Positions 1 to 11,849 of a DNA stretch of 64,000 bases are shown piece by piece (positions within the stretch are counted from its first letter, which is position 1; each line of letters begins with the position of its first letter). The notes under the pieces were generated by a model that saw only the letters and a list, made by a program, of their open reading frames with translations, searched no databases and had not been told where the DNA came from. The position numbers and the translations under genes are program-made. The DNA is from Lentinula raphanica. Its lineage: Eukaryota; Basidiomycota; Agaricomycetes; Agaricales; Omphalotaceae. Location of the stretch: NCBI GenBank assembly GCA_027919835.1, contig JANVFP010000005.1, positions 496,001 to 560,000 on the forward strand, read 5' to 3'.

Positions 1-477
1 AATTTCCGTTTCATTTTGGCCTTCCGAATATCAGAAAGATTCTGATTGTAGGAGGCAGCTGCTGATAGAAGCTGATAATCCCCCGGGGTGTGGGAGCAAA
101 AGTCGGTGAATGCATTGTTGCATGCAGCGCTAGGCACAACGTTACAATTTGAACTGTCAGGATGCATCATAGATTCACTTTACTTCCCTGTATCTCTGAA
201 GCAACTCCACATATGTGACAGCATGAACGTCGTGTTCAGCTTCCTTCCCCATTTCTTTCATATGCGCAGCTTCATCCTTGAAGTATTCTTCCAAATCCTC
301 AACCGTGAGGCCCTTTACTGCAAGATCTGCCTCCGACGCTTTGCCTTCATTGTTGAGTATCTCCATGGCTTGAATATAGTTGTTATGCAACATCGTCGCA
401 AGGTTCTGATACTTATCAGTGTCCCATTGTCGGAGGAACATTATGATGAAAATTCGCCGTCGGTAGGGTGTCATATA

Positions 478-988
478 CACGGCGGCAGGGTCTTTTCGAC
501 TTTTGGAAAATAGTCCGGAAATGTTTATGGAAAAAGAGGATTTCCGACAATTATTCAAGCTCTGGAAAACTGTCTTTTGAGGGGTTAGAAAAGAACTCGT
601 AATTACAAAATTTTCATGTAATTTTCTGGGTTGATAAAAATCATGATAAATTCTCAATTTACGACTTTGTAACACAATCATTTCCAAGAACATATGCAAT
701 CAGGGAAAAACTTGTACAAAGGACTCTTTTACGGACAATTTTTCATCGTGATAAAGGGATAATTTCCCATTGTAGAAAGTTTGTGAGAAATAAGCCCTTT
801 GCATTTGGGTAAAATGGTCTTTTCCACCCCACGAAACCAAACGGGAGAAGTTTGGGCAAAGATCGGTTTCCCAACAAGCATACTTGGGACTACCATCGGT
901 TTCTGTTCGACCTTTGTGTGGGTTACATTGGTTACGGGTGACCTTCATTCACTCGTCCTCCATTATGAGGGTTACAGTATTCCATTAT
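478..988 (+). repeat. Left terminal inverted repeat
   Basis: Inverted copy of about 1711-2227. Similarity is high but not perfect: for example the outer end reads CAGGGTCTTTTCGACTTTTGG here, and the complement of the other end has an extra G and an A for C. Confidence 0.85.
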
Positions 989-1710
989 GCGAATGGGAGA
1001 CGAAATGTCCCGGGAAAAGGAGATATTGGTTAGGAGCTTTCTAGACTCCATTTGGACTCCATTCACTCATCGTACCGGTGAGTTTCCGATTCTGTTAATC
1101 AATTTGTTCTCTGTTTTTACGCCACTTTTTACAGAATATCTGGTGCATCTGCAATTGGAGGATCTGTGCGTGTGTCGACCTCGCGTTCACTGTGAATGTA
1201 AGTCATCTTTCAATCGTTTGGGCCTGCCATTGATTTCATTAGGTGGAACTCATCACGTTGAGAAATTCATTTTTGGAGGAGATGCTCAAGCTACCTACCG
1301 AGACATGATCACAGTGGTGATTACACAAACAATACTCTTAGTTAAATGTAGATATTGACTCAAAATCAGAATGTAATAGGTTGAGGGCGGATGCTGAGCC
1401 TGCACGTCCCATCGATTGGTCAGTACTCGCATATAGCATAACTAATACTAATCACTTTGTTGCAGGTCCCGATACCTTCAATCGAACGTGGTGCGCTGAT
1501 TCTCAAGGCCTCAAGCGTTGTCCGTCGGTATTCATCACACTCACCTCAAAGGTGTGCATTCACCTAGCTGCGACATAAGCGGTTTCTGATCCCTAGCTTC
1601 AGCGAATCGCGCTTGCATCCATCCAAGTTCTTCAGACTGATGAGAATCTGTAGCTAGCTATCTAATGTTACTAGATACTAGATAATGCTTGTATCAATAC
1701 ATCTTTGAAT

Positions 1711-2227
1711 TGCATAACAGAAGACTGTAACCCTTATACTGGAGGACGAGTGAACGAAGGTCGCCTGTAACCGATGTAACCCACATGAAGGTCGAACAGA
1801 AACCAATGGTAGTCCCAAGTATGTTCATTGGGAAACCGATCTTCGCCCGAACTTCTCCCATTTGGTTTCGTGGGCTGGAAAAGACTATTTTACCCAAATA
1901 CAAAGGGCTTATTTCTCACAAAGTTTCCACAATGGGAAATGATCCCTTTATCACGATGAAAAATTGTCCGTAAAAGGGTCTTTTGTACAAGTTTTTCTCT
2001 GATTGCATATGTTCTTGGAAATGATCGTGTTACAAAGTCGCAAATTGAGAATTTATCATAATTTTTATCAGCCCAGAAAATTACATGAAAATCTTGTAAT
2101 TATGAGTTCTTTTCTAACCCCTCAAAAGACAGTTTTCCAGAGCTCGAATAATTGTCGGAAATCCTCTTTTTCCATAAACATTTCTGGATTATTTTCCAAA
2201 AGTCAAAAAGACCCCCCTGCCGCCGTG
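1711..2227 (-). repeat. Right terminal inverted repeat
   Basis: Inverted partner of 478-988. The inner boundary is soft, because similarity fades near base 1711. Confidence 0.85.
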
Positions 2228-3321
2228 ATAGCGGGTCAGGGAGGCTAGTTGATTTGATGCTGAAAACAACCATTCAAGAGTTTCCAGATCTTTGAGACCC
2301 ATGCTGGCGATATTCAATGGGTGATTGGATAGCTGGCAAATGGCGTTGTGCGAATAACTGTGGAATGCATTGACACAGGTTCGGCAATCTTGCTTTTTGA
2401 ATTCCAGGCCTAGTGAGCTGTTGATGATTGTGCCGCCAAAACTACAACTGATGTCATAGCCCATGAGCCACTTTGGCCCAAAGACCTTCAGGGCCATGGC
2501 GGTCATTGCAAGCGGATACTTGGCGCTGGGGTGAATGATGAGTGATAGTGGGCGCTAAGAAGCCAAAATTCAATGGCTTACAGTTCTCCGCTGTGAATCA
2601 TGTCGCAGATCCACAATATGAAATCGTGCCGACATGCACTCACAAACACACCCATCTCATCAAAGATATTCCACATCCTCTTTTGATTGTCTGAGGCAGC
2701 TGCCTTCCAGTTATCTGTACACTGCTTGATTCCCTCTCCCTCTGCTGCTCCATCAGTAGGGTCACCATTCTGCGTGATATTGCTTTCATCCTCCCACAGG
2801 TCCTCTCCTTCACCATTGTCATCGGGAATCCATTCTGATGGGCAGGACTTCACTTCATTTGCATAGATGTTGACAAAGTCATTGGAAAGATAGTAATCGC
2901 TGTTTTCATAAAGTCAGGTGTCAACGAAATTTTGATTCCCAAAGCCAATGATGCGCTTGAGTGAATTGTTGCCATTGGCTACCCACATGCGTGAAAATTG
3001 AAGGGGAGGTTCATCTTCAAGCTTGAGTGATTGAAGGTGATTGAGTAGTTCAATGTACAGCAGGAGAAAAACACACCTCATAGCAGCAGGCTGGACAGCT
3101 ATTGAGCACTCTCCAGTTTGGTGAATCTTGTCCGAGTTCTGCAGCAACTCGCTTTTTGACATTCCATTGAATGGCAAGATAGATATCAAACACATCCAAG
3201 AGTGCTGTGTGGTGTGTCCGACGGTAAGGAATCTATTGAAATCGAGTGAATGTGAGTGAATGGTGGCAAATGGATAGTAGGTACAGAGACGCGCTGTTGT
3301 GCAGTTTTTCCGCGCAGGCAT

Positions 3322-4997
3322 GCAATGATCAAAAAGGTCAACTTAGACCGTTGCATAGTATCAATAAGGACTGTAGTGAGCCCGAACTAGCAGTCAAACT
3401 TGTATCAGTATAAGCTGGGATACAGATCCTTTGGCAGGATCAGCCATGAATATTCACTTAGAGCTATTGCTCGCACCCTTGGTTGGGGATCCTTCAAGAA
3501 TGCTGACTACTGGTAGAAGCACACCAAGGGAATATCAACTTAGTATCAAGATCTGCCGGATCGGCATAACTGAGTTTGGTACTTGGCTGTGATGACGGAA
3601 ATTTCACTTGATCTAGCAGATCAGACACAATGAGGACCTATCCGGGCGAGTTACCACACAGAAAGCCTACGCAAAGTTGCGGAAACTGTCGGAAACATGA
3701 TGATCTAGCATTTCTGTGGCAGTACGGGCGAAACCTGCAGCGGAAACATGCATATGTTCAAGTTCTAAACTGGGATATAGTGTATGCTATGTACAGCTTT
3801 GACCAGCACTCACGGAAACGCGCGGAAACCTATGGAAAACACTTCTGAAGCATTTGCCTTTGTTGTCTGCTCCAGAACACCAGGCTATATGCATACCATT
3901 CGAAAGCTACGGACCAGACCAACCTGATCCATGAGATCAACCACTGTTACAAGTCCATCTCATTAACTTGGGACGACCACTACTATTCCGCGGAAGCAAA
4001 TTCGTCGGAAACACTTGAGCAACACAGGCAGGAGCCGCTCTGACGAGTTAGGCACCCTAGCATGTGGAGGCCGCACAGACCATGGTTGGAACTTGCTTGA
4101 TCTTCAAGATCTGGCGAAAGTACGACGAAATACGGACCAGTTTCATCTTTTTCTCTGTTTTTCTTACTATTTCCTTGCGTGTTTGTATTGTTTCAGTCAT
4201 ATTTTACTATTTAAGTGTATATTATCGGACTCTGTCCGTAGAAATAGCTAGATCTACTAGATCAAGGACAAATATGGGTATTGGACTTTTCGTAGTGTAC
4301 TTAAAGACCTGTATCCGCACAAATGAAATAAGTTTCGCGCCCAGATCTCTCTGAACTGGTAATCCTTTTCATCCATACATGGGAGCAAAGGCTTCTAAGC
4401 CGTACCGGACCTTGCAAATTAAGTGTATTACTTTATCGCGATAAGCCCGACTTTTGAGTGGTTTGACTTGGTGTCTGTCACTTGCTAGTTGAAGGTAGAC
4501 TCCGTTCTGGAGATACAGAGGACTTGGTCTCAGGTTGTGCCGAGTGAATGTGCAGAGTTTTGGTGGCTCTGTTCAAGTTGACACGTAGTGATTGGTGATC
4601 TGCGTGATCTTCGAGGTTTTACTGAGAATAGTGATCAGTACTGCTTCACCCGGGAGCGGAATCGATTGGTCTACCATAACGTCTGGTACCCCGTTGCTTT
4701 CTGAGCCTAAAACCCCTTATCCGAGTGGAAGCCACTCAAAACAAACCCCTTAGTCCAGATCTTACGACTGGTATATCCGTGTCACTTCGTTCTGCTGACC
4801 AGTATTGCTGATCTAAAAGATCTTACAAGACTGTGTTCGACTTGAGATATAAGATAGTGCAGAATCTCTGACAACGCCCCACACCTCGCTATAAATACAA
4901 TTTGATTGACGAATCCGTGAAGTCGTACTCTGTGTTCGTGCTAAGTGACCTGTCATAAGGCATTATACTAAGAACCGACTTTATACCTCATTAGCGC
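3322..4997. other. Unidentified 1.7 kb segment splitting the KDZ gene
   Basis: KDZ-like coding is lost between the block ending at 4998 and the block starting near 3321. No recognisable protein is encoded. The stretch is rich in CGGAAAC words (about 3650-4010) and in short near-palindromes around AGATC (3612, 4247, 4815). AGTGAGC occurs near 3376, and its complement GCTCACT near 4995, so the segment could be another transposon with very short ends. No clean target duplication was found and the origin is unknown. Confidence 0.4.
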
Positions 4998-5980
4998 TCA
5001 CTGAGTACTGTATGTATGGCACACAGTCTTAGCAAAGGCTTTGACGCTGAATGAGGACTTGAAGAGACAAAGCGTATGAAAGAGCTCTAATGTTTGAAGA
5101 GATATTGCAAGGGAGGGCTGCTCCGGAGCTGTTCCAAGGTACCCCACATGCACTAATGCGACGGTGGCTTTTGTATTTTCATCCCCCGAAATCTGTTGCT
5201 CCGTCGCTAATGTATGCAGATTGACAACATTGATGGTGAAACTGTATTCTGCATTGACGGTTGTTGAAACCTCAAGGCCGTACTTCCATTGAATGTAAGC
5301 ATCTGTAAGGTCATCGAGCAGAGGGGTCCAAGCATCGTGTAGTCGTTGTATACGCTGCTTCCAGGTAAGATGGTCCTTGTATTTGCGAGTGCAACCATGC
5401 CACCTATTCATTGATCAGCAACATTTCAATGGAAAGCAATAACCATGGCATACCAAGAGAAATTCAATACATCCCGAATATCTATCACAATCTCCAATGG
5501 TGCCTCGCCATTGCTTTGGACGTCACCGCTGTCCTTGAATCCAACATCGTTGTCTATATCCATCGGCATCTCATCTTGAGCATTGTTGCGCACTGTACTT
5601 GAGCCTGAACCTTCGTCAAGGGCCTTCTGTAACTCAAAACTCAAGCCTGAACAAGATTGAGAAGCCAATTGTCAATGAGTATGCGTTGATGCAAAGCAGG
5701 ATGAAAGTGATTAGATCATAGATGATGTAGATAATAACTGACTCGGACCTTTGCGAGCTTGTATATTGCAAAGAGCAGCTAGCTCTCGTTTACGCACAAT
5801 ACCACTATGCCTCAAATTTTGTGTTTCAACAATAGCGGGAGCGAAGCGTCCACTGCCTACAGTAGATCTGACAACCCGAACGATTTTCTTGCATTTCAAA
5901 GACATATGCGTGATGGAAGGTAATTTAGTGTTATAAACGAAGTGTACGCTGATGAAGTTTTGCTGATCAATGCAGCTCAT

Positions 5981-7666
5981 AAAGTGGAGTAGAGTTGCTT
6001 AGTGCTGAGCGGTGAGAGGAAAGCTTAGCGCTGAGCGAAGTGTTTACATCAGGAAAAATACCCCTGACCAGGGGTCTTTCAAAGACACCGGAGATTCCCC
6101 CAAAAGTCTAAAGTCTTTCAAATAGTTTAAAGTATCTAGACTCTCAGAACTCTTTGGGAAAAGGGCTCAAGATTTGGTTTTCTTGAAATTCTTTAGAATT
6201 GTTTCTGAGTTGTTCAAAGGTAACTCAGAGATTCCCGAAATGCTCCAGGTTTTTGGGAATAACCTGAGCTCTTCAGATACTCTAGAGAGCTTGGATACTC
6301 TGAGCTGCCTAGGTTTTTTCCAATATTCTGAAGATTTCTTGAGATTTTTCATGTTCTCTGAATATCTTTGAAAGATCTTTGAATATCTTTGAATATCTTT
6401 GAACATCTTTGAAAGATATTTGAGCTTCTCTGAAGACTTTGAGTGTTTGCAAAAATTTGAAATTTGAGATATTGAATATGAAATAAGATACTATTGCATC
6501 TTAACATCTAGAAGATAGTATAGTGTAGTAATACAGTGTAGATATCAGTTAAACTATTATAACTCACAGTTGTCAATAATATAGGTGGTCACATGACCTG
6601 CCACCGTGGACTGTGTACAATCAAAAAGAACTTCACCAGGTCAAAATCTGAATATAGCTATAATAACATATACTATATACATTGTTATCTATGATATTTA
6701 TTAACATTACACATATATAATGGTTGTAATAATATATTATGATACATATAATCTTGATACATATAATTAGAATGTGTTCCGAAATTAATAGTTATCAAGT
6801 TCAAATACAGTATATCATAATATATGGGTGTTAGTAGATATAGTCAATATAAGAGCAATAGATAGAGTATCATATGATGAAGTACAAGTGATTGAATAAG
6901 TTTTTGAATCATTTGAATTTATTAAAGAGCTTTGGAAAATCTTTGAAAGATATCTAAATATCTCTGAAAGACTCTCAAAGATTCTCAGAGATATTCAAAG
7001 ATTTCTAAAGATTTCTAAAGATTTTCAAAGATTTTCAAAGATATCCAAAGAAATTCAGAGATTTTGAAAGACATTCAAGGAATTCTGAAGGCTTTAGGTT
7101 TTGGGGGGTGTCTCAGGAGACACCAAAGACACTGAAGACTCTAGAGACCCCAGGCAACCTGAAATTCTTTGAGATCTATGTTGGGTAGCCCTGAGCACAG
7201 AACATTTTTGCTGATGTAGCACTCGGTCGAAAGACCGGAAGTCAACGGATGAGTTTAAGGCTCATGTGATGGGTCTACTGAGGGGAGCTGGACTCTTTCC
7301 AAAAGAGAAAAAACATATTTATTGACAGAAATACTGGTAGTGTAGAGGAATACGCGCTATCTAGGGAGCTAGCCCTGCCACATCAACCCGATATGTCAGG
7401 TGTCGTTACCTTCATGTTCGTGAGAATCAGGTGTTAACAACAGTGAGGAACCGAAAGGCTGACCTGACATGGGCCAAGCCTATTCATTTGACAGACCATC
7501 CGTCATAAAGTAGGAAACATATGTACATTGTATAATTATAAGTAGCATGCGAAGAACGGAAAAAGTCGATGAACAGGTCGGCGGGCTGTAAGTATGTGCG
7601 AGTGGACCTCAGTGGACATTACAAGACATTACATGCAACAAGTTAACTCTGGAGACTACGAGTATA
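5981..7666. other. AT-rich intergenic DNA holding a degenerate inverted-repeat element
   Basis: No credible coding region. It contains the inverted repeat described separately (about 6060-7170) and an AT-rich core (about 6480-6900). The last 450 bp (7200-7666) show nothing recognisable. Confidence 0.6.
6060..7170. repeat. Diverged inverted-repeat element with TCTTTGAA arrays
   Basis: The left side (CCCCTGACCAGGGGTCTTTC, then CCCCCAAAAGTCTAAAG) and the right side (GGTTTTGGGGGGTGTCTC, then CTCTAGAGACCCC) are imperfect reverse complements. Inside each arm lie runs of an ~11-12 bp unit around TCTTTGAATA on the left (6360-6425) and its complement TTCAAAGAT on the right (6940-7060). The organisation, outer inverted ends with subterminal tandem arrays and an AT-rich core, is that of an old non-autonomous DNA transposon. 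No target duplication could be assigned. Confidence 0.6.
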
Positions 7667-8442
7667 CTATGCCTTCTTCGGCAAAAGGACTGGAAACACT
7701 GCCCCCCCTTCATCTATAACCTTCTCACTCTGTACACTACGGGGTCCGAAGACTCCTTGACTAATCTTTCGCGCCGTCATCAACCACACCTCTGACTTAA
7801 ATAACTTCCCGGTGGTCCGGACAGTATCCTGCCCTGTTTGATCCGTCCTAACCCCCTTCATCCACCGAAACGATACCCTGGCATGAACTTCCTCCCAAAG
7901 CTTTGGCTGCTCATAACTCGGGTACCAGCTCCCTCGTTCCCGCGAGGACATCGCAATCACGTGCCAAGGGCTCGCAAGGCTCTGTACCTCCAGCTCGCCC
8001 TTGTGTTCGCGCTCGACGGCTTGCCGCATCAGAGACAGAGCTTTCTTCTGTGCTTTATCGAACTTCACCCGCTTGGATTCCTCCGCTTTTTGTTCTTTCC
8101 GGGGCAACGTCTTCAAATGGCTCTTATAAGCTTCCTCGTCGGATTCGAATTCGGCTTGGTAGCGTAATGGCAGTTCGAAACCGGAACTTGGAGAGTCTGT
8201 GAAGGTGATGTAGTATATCATTGTGTCCACATAAATTCCAGGATTTGGCCGATAGTTAGATAACGGAGCAATGTCTACGCCAGGAGTCTGTACCTATGTT
8301 GTGTAAGTACATGTAAGACAACCTCTATTTGGCGATAGCTTACCGGAATCGCGTAGCCAGTTGGGAGCAGTAGTGCCAGCATCAGGACAAGCACCTTCAC
8401 CACCACTCCTACTCGAAACTTGATGATCGAAGAGCCAGTCAT
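7667..8442 (-). CDS. Small secreted protein of unknown function (2 exons)
   Basis: Exon 1 is 8442-8344 and exon 2 is 8293-7667, with a 50 nt GTAAGC...CATAG intron between. The joined frame is open for 241 codons. Translation from 8442 starts MTGSSIIKFRVGVVVKVLVL and runs into LALLLPTGYA, a clear signal peptide with likely cleavage near residue 31. An upstream in-frame ATG at 8517 would add 25 residues and spoil the signal, so 8442 is preferred. The mature part is charged, with a Lys/Glu-rich stretch (EEAYKSHLKTLPRKEQKAEE), and has only one tryptophan-rich patch. I do not recognise the family. It may be a secreted effector-like protein. It lies between two repeat-rich blocks. Confidence 0.65.
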
Positions 8443-9107
8443 CGGAGATTTCGAATATTGGAAACGAGGAGGAGATATGAAGAAGAACATCTTGAATGAA
8501 GAATGACTCGGAAGCAACGGTGGTTGTAAAAAAAACTAGTACCAAGCAGTTCAAACTCAATCAGCTTTGTTACGACTCGGACAAAAGCAATAGGTATCAC
8601 TCACACTCTCTGAGTTCAACTTTTTAGTCTCTGTCTCTATGGCCAGCAAAGAGAGAGAGGGTTCGTGTTTCGTTCGAAGCGTTAAAACGTTGGTACGTCG
8701 ATAGGTTGAACTAGTGGGCGGTACCGGTTGAGATGGGTCGACATCGCAATTTGCCTCTGCTTTAAATATTTGACCCCAGTCGAACCCCCCGTTCGAGCCC
8801 ATCGCTTTCCGACGGGCCCTCTGCCCTAACCATCTTTGATGAACAATCTGCAATCGTCAAGACTCAATGCACTGGTCGTTGCAGGCTGTTGCAGGTCGTT
8901 GCCAAGTGGTTTGTTACGCGTTATCTTTTGCTGACGGAAAAATGCTAGCAGAAAGAACTCGGGATAAAACCTTGGATATTGTCAGACGACAGCTGACGAC
9001 AGTAGGGCTTTTTTCCTATCGATCATCGATCTTCATTGATATCGTTACCTTCCACATGCTCACAGCTGCTTACAGACCTGCGGGCAGTGCTTAAGCCGCT
9101 ACTTACA

Positions 9108-9560
9108 CCATCATTGAGGGAAATGCAAGTCATTGCTTACATTGAAACTCCCGACGGTGACCAGCGGTGACCACAATCATAATTCAACGGAATACATAGA
9201 ACTACATGTGGGCTCACACAGATTCAGTCTTTCATCCATATGCTAAAGAGCGAAATAGTAGGGAATATCAAGGAATAGCTCGGGAGGCCACAAGCAGCGA
9301 TTGATTCAGGTTGAGAAAGTTTGAGCTGATTTGCATGTTGATAAGGCAGAATCCAGAATCCAGATAGCTTTGTATCAGTTCATTCTGTTACCTGTATGTA
9401 TTGCAAAGGTGATAACATCAAATGGCGCACAGATGGACAGAGGTCGGGGGCCAAAGGTTTTCCAATGTTCGAATTTTTCCAGCTTCCGAAGGCAGTACAG
9501 ATCTGAGCAGGGAAGTCAGCTGAAGTCAGTCTGCAGACCTGACGAGTCGGCGGTTGCCGA
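9108..9560 (+). repeat. Direct repeat A, copy 1
   Basis: Shares long stretches with 9930-10330, such as GAATACATAGAACTACATGT and CAAATGGCGCAC, with scattered indels and substitutions. Confidence 0.85.
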
Positions 9561-9929
9561 CTGCTGAAGCCTCAGATTACATCGTATCATATAGGAGATC
9601 ATAGGCTATGGCCGCCTGCGTAGCTCCTCCTAGACATAAACACTACAATCTCACCGATGCATATGGCAGTGAGGGTGTTTTACTGTTATCAGTCCGTGTC
9701 TAATTGGTCTGGCATCTCATTATCTCATTCCATACATGTCGAGTACTTGTTCCATTGATCCAAATTCTAGGCTATCCCAGCTCAGGTAGCCTGTACTTGG
9801 CATGAATCCTCACCGGCACCCTTCATCGTACATAATCTTTTTGGGTATGATATCACTCAGTTTCATCCATCACTACATTCAACTGTGACAGTCTATACAT
9901 CGGTACTGCAGGGTACTACCTGGTACTAC

Positions 9930-10330
9930 CCATCTTTGAGGGAAATGCCAGTATTGCTTACATTGAACTCACCGACGGTGACCACAATCGTTATTCAACA
10001 GAATACATAGAACTACATGTGGGTGCACACAGGTATTGGTCTTTCGTCCATATGCTGAAGAGCGAAATAGCAGGGAATCGGAATAGCTCGAGATAGCTCG
10101 AGAGGTGGCGATTGATTCGAGTCAAGATATGAGCTGATTTATGTCGATATGCAGGATAGATGCAGCATGCAGATAGCATTTGTATTAGTTCCTATTGCAT
10201 TCCAAAGGTGATAAAACATCAAATGGCGCACGAGCGGACAGAGGTCTCCAACGTTTTCCAATGTTTTATTTTTCCAGCCTCCGAAGGCAGTACTGAGCCT
10301 TACTGAGCTAGAGGCTAAGCTGATATCATG
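9930..10330 (+). repeat. Direct repeat A, copy 2
   Basis: Second copy of the 9108-9560 segment, about 820 bp downstream in the same orientation. Confidence 0.85.
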
Positions 10331-10489
10331 CTATATCATGACAAAATTCTGAGCACGAATCCACGATATGCCCAGGATGAGCTACCCGGCTGTCCAGATA
10401 CAGCCAGTGCCGGCTAAAGCCTGACAGGAAACAACAAGCACGACACCTTGGGTCCACGAGTCCCCATGTTCTTCTTGTGTTCTTCCATC

Positions 10490-10830
10490 TTTGAAAAAAA
10501 AAACAGACACAACCGTGAACCCGATCCCGTCAATTGCGAATCTCCTGAGTGAGCAGCGATGAATGAGTTACGACGTAAATTTGGGGGATCACGTACGGTA
10601 ATACGAAGATCCGACTGTCCTTGCCCTCGGTTCAAGTTCTCGCAATGCCCCAAGTGATGGACTGACGCGCGACGACCTACGCACACGTCTTGTGTCACTC
10701 AGTCACTGTTGACTGTTCAAGGTAAGTAAGGAAGAAGGCGCGCGCCGTGGGGAGGGACACGGAGGAGGAGGGGGGGAGTTATAAAAGGTTACGAATGACA
10801 CCGTACGTAGTAGGTCATAGTATTTGACTA
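10490..10830 (+). repeat. Direct repeat B, copy 1
   Basis: Shares CAGACACAACCGTGAACCC, ATCACGTACGGTAATACGAAG and the GAAGAAGGCGCG...GGAGGAGG stretch with 11000-11430. Confidence 0.8.
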
Positions 10831-10999
10831 AGGAAGCCTAAAGGGTCCCGACGAGCTGATCTTGGATTTCTGAGCAGGATTGCGCTGGACGACCCAGGAC
10901 GAACCCGTGTCCAGCGTCCAGATATACTAGTAGCTGATTAGCACTGTAACCTGAGGAAGGTCGGACGGACGAACTTTTGTACGTATGTAAGCCTTCTTC

Positions 11000-11430
11000 C
11001 ACCTTGAACAAACAGACACAACCGTAAACCCAACCCCGTCAACCTGAGTGAGCAGCGTGAATTTTTGAATGAATAATGGAAAGGACGTGGGCCCAGGAGA
11101 TCACGTACGGTGATACGAAGACCCTGTGCTTGCTCTCGGTCCAAGTTCTCGCAGCCTATTTGCAAGCGCTCCAAATCGCTATGCATGTATGATGTGATTG
11201 AAATGCGCCAGTTTTTGACTGAAATTGCCAGATTTTATTGCCTGCAAATACGCTCTAATATGCCCCAAGTGCTGGACTGTGATGGACTGTCGCGCATGTC
11301 TTGTGAGGCTGTGCAAAGGAAGAAGGCGCGCCGCGAGCGGGACTCGGAGGAGGAGGAGGAGGAGGGAGGAAGTTACAAAAGGTTTTGAACGACACCGTAG
11401 TAGGTTCTATTTGAAGAAGCCCGAAGGGCC
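11000..11430 (+). repeat. Direct repeat B, copy 2
   Basis: Second copy of 10490-10830, enlarged by about 90 bp of unrelated sequence near 11155-11250. Confidence 0.8.
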
Positions 11431-11832
11431 CCGGGTCTTTGCGGGGTGAGAGGAGGGGGTATTAAGACTCGTGTATCATGATATGATATCCTCATTGAAG
11501 GTTTGAATGTTTTGTGCTGTCACCAATAAAGTAGCGAAGCTGTCAATGACAATCTACCCATGGGTAGATTGTGTTGTCTCAAGATATGTAATGCGGGATT
11601 GTAGCGGGTCTCTGCCAGTGGTACACCTTTTAAAAAAATTCTTGTATAATGCAATGAAATCTCAACATTTCGTATAGGTGTGAAGTCATCGTCATCGACA
11701 AGAGCCTACAGGTTGAGACTCGGTCATCAACTCTGTTGGTTTTGATCCAGGCCTGGCCACGGTTGTACCAAGTTATGGAACGCCATTAGAAAAGATGAGG
11801 AAAGTCCGGTCAAAACATTTGAACCTGGATTG

Positions 11833-11849
11833 AAAGAACATGGGCGGCG
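11833..11849 (+). repeat. LINE target-site duplication, left copy
   Basis: AAAGAACATGGGCGGCG, repeated exactly at 35731-35747 directly after the poly-A. At least the 14 bases GAACATGGGCGGCG are unambiguous, since the leading A residues merge with the tail. Confidence 0.95.

Larger units (their letters stand above)
478..2227. mobile_element. Non-autonomous DNA transposon with ~0.5 kb terminal inverted repeats
   Basis: A 1750 bp insertion inside the KDZ coding frame. Its ends are inverted copies: CACGGCGGCAGGG at 478 and ...CTGCCGCCGTG at 2227. The inverted arms run about 510 bp each (478 to ~988 and ~1711 to 2227). The middle ~720 bp is not repeated and shows no convincing ORF. The trinucleotide ATA lies immediately outside both ends, giving a 3 bp target-site duplication. 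Taking out the element and one ATA leaves the KDZ frame open across the site. The CAC start and 3 bp duplication suggest a CACTA/CMC-like or Harbinger-like origin; the superfamily is inferred. It encodes no transposase and would depend on one supplied elsewhere. Confidence 0.85.
1..5980 (-). pseudogene. Decayed KDZ-type transposase gene, interrupted twice
   Basis: Exon-like blocks on the minus strand read, in order, as a KDZ (Kyakuja-Dileera-Zisupton) transposase. 5980-5426 gives a basic N-terminus. 5411-4998 gives the CxC1-like part (DAYIQWKYG, then AISLQTLELFHTL). 3321-2914 gives DEPPLQFSRMWVANGNNSLK. 2853-2578 gives KRMWNIFDEMGVF, ACRHDFILWICDM. 2506-2228 gives GYDISCSFGGT, VNAFHSYSHN, CQLSNHPL. 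477-175 and on to the window edge gives MLHNNYIQAMEIL and EDLEEYF. An intron of the GTAAGC...CCCCAG kind joins HSGEL to AKYPLA at about 2578-2520. The family mobilises itself by DNA transposition. Two insertions (478-2227 and 3322-4997) and broken frames make it non-functional. The 3' end lies beyond base 1. The family call is from remembered motif patterns, not a search. Confidence 0.8.
8443..11832. other. Gene-free intergenic region with two segmental duplications
   Basis: About 3.4 kb with only short shadow frames. The notable content is two pairs of diverged direct repeats (9108-9560 with 9930-10330, and 10490-10830 with 11000-11430). Confidence 0.6.

Noticed and set aside
799..1903. Similar small ORFs (MHLGK/MYLGK...) on opposite strands
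   Set aside because: They are the two inverted arms of the 478-2227 element read in mirror image; no start context or codon signal beyond that.
6480..6900. Possible origin or centromeric AT-rich core
   Set aside because: Only a few hundred bases and bounded by inverted repeats, so it is the interior of a mobile element.
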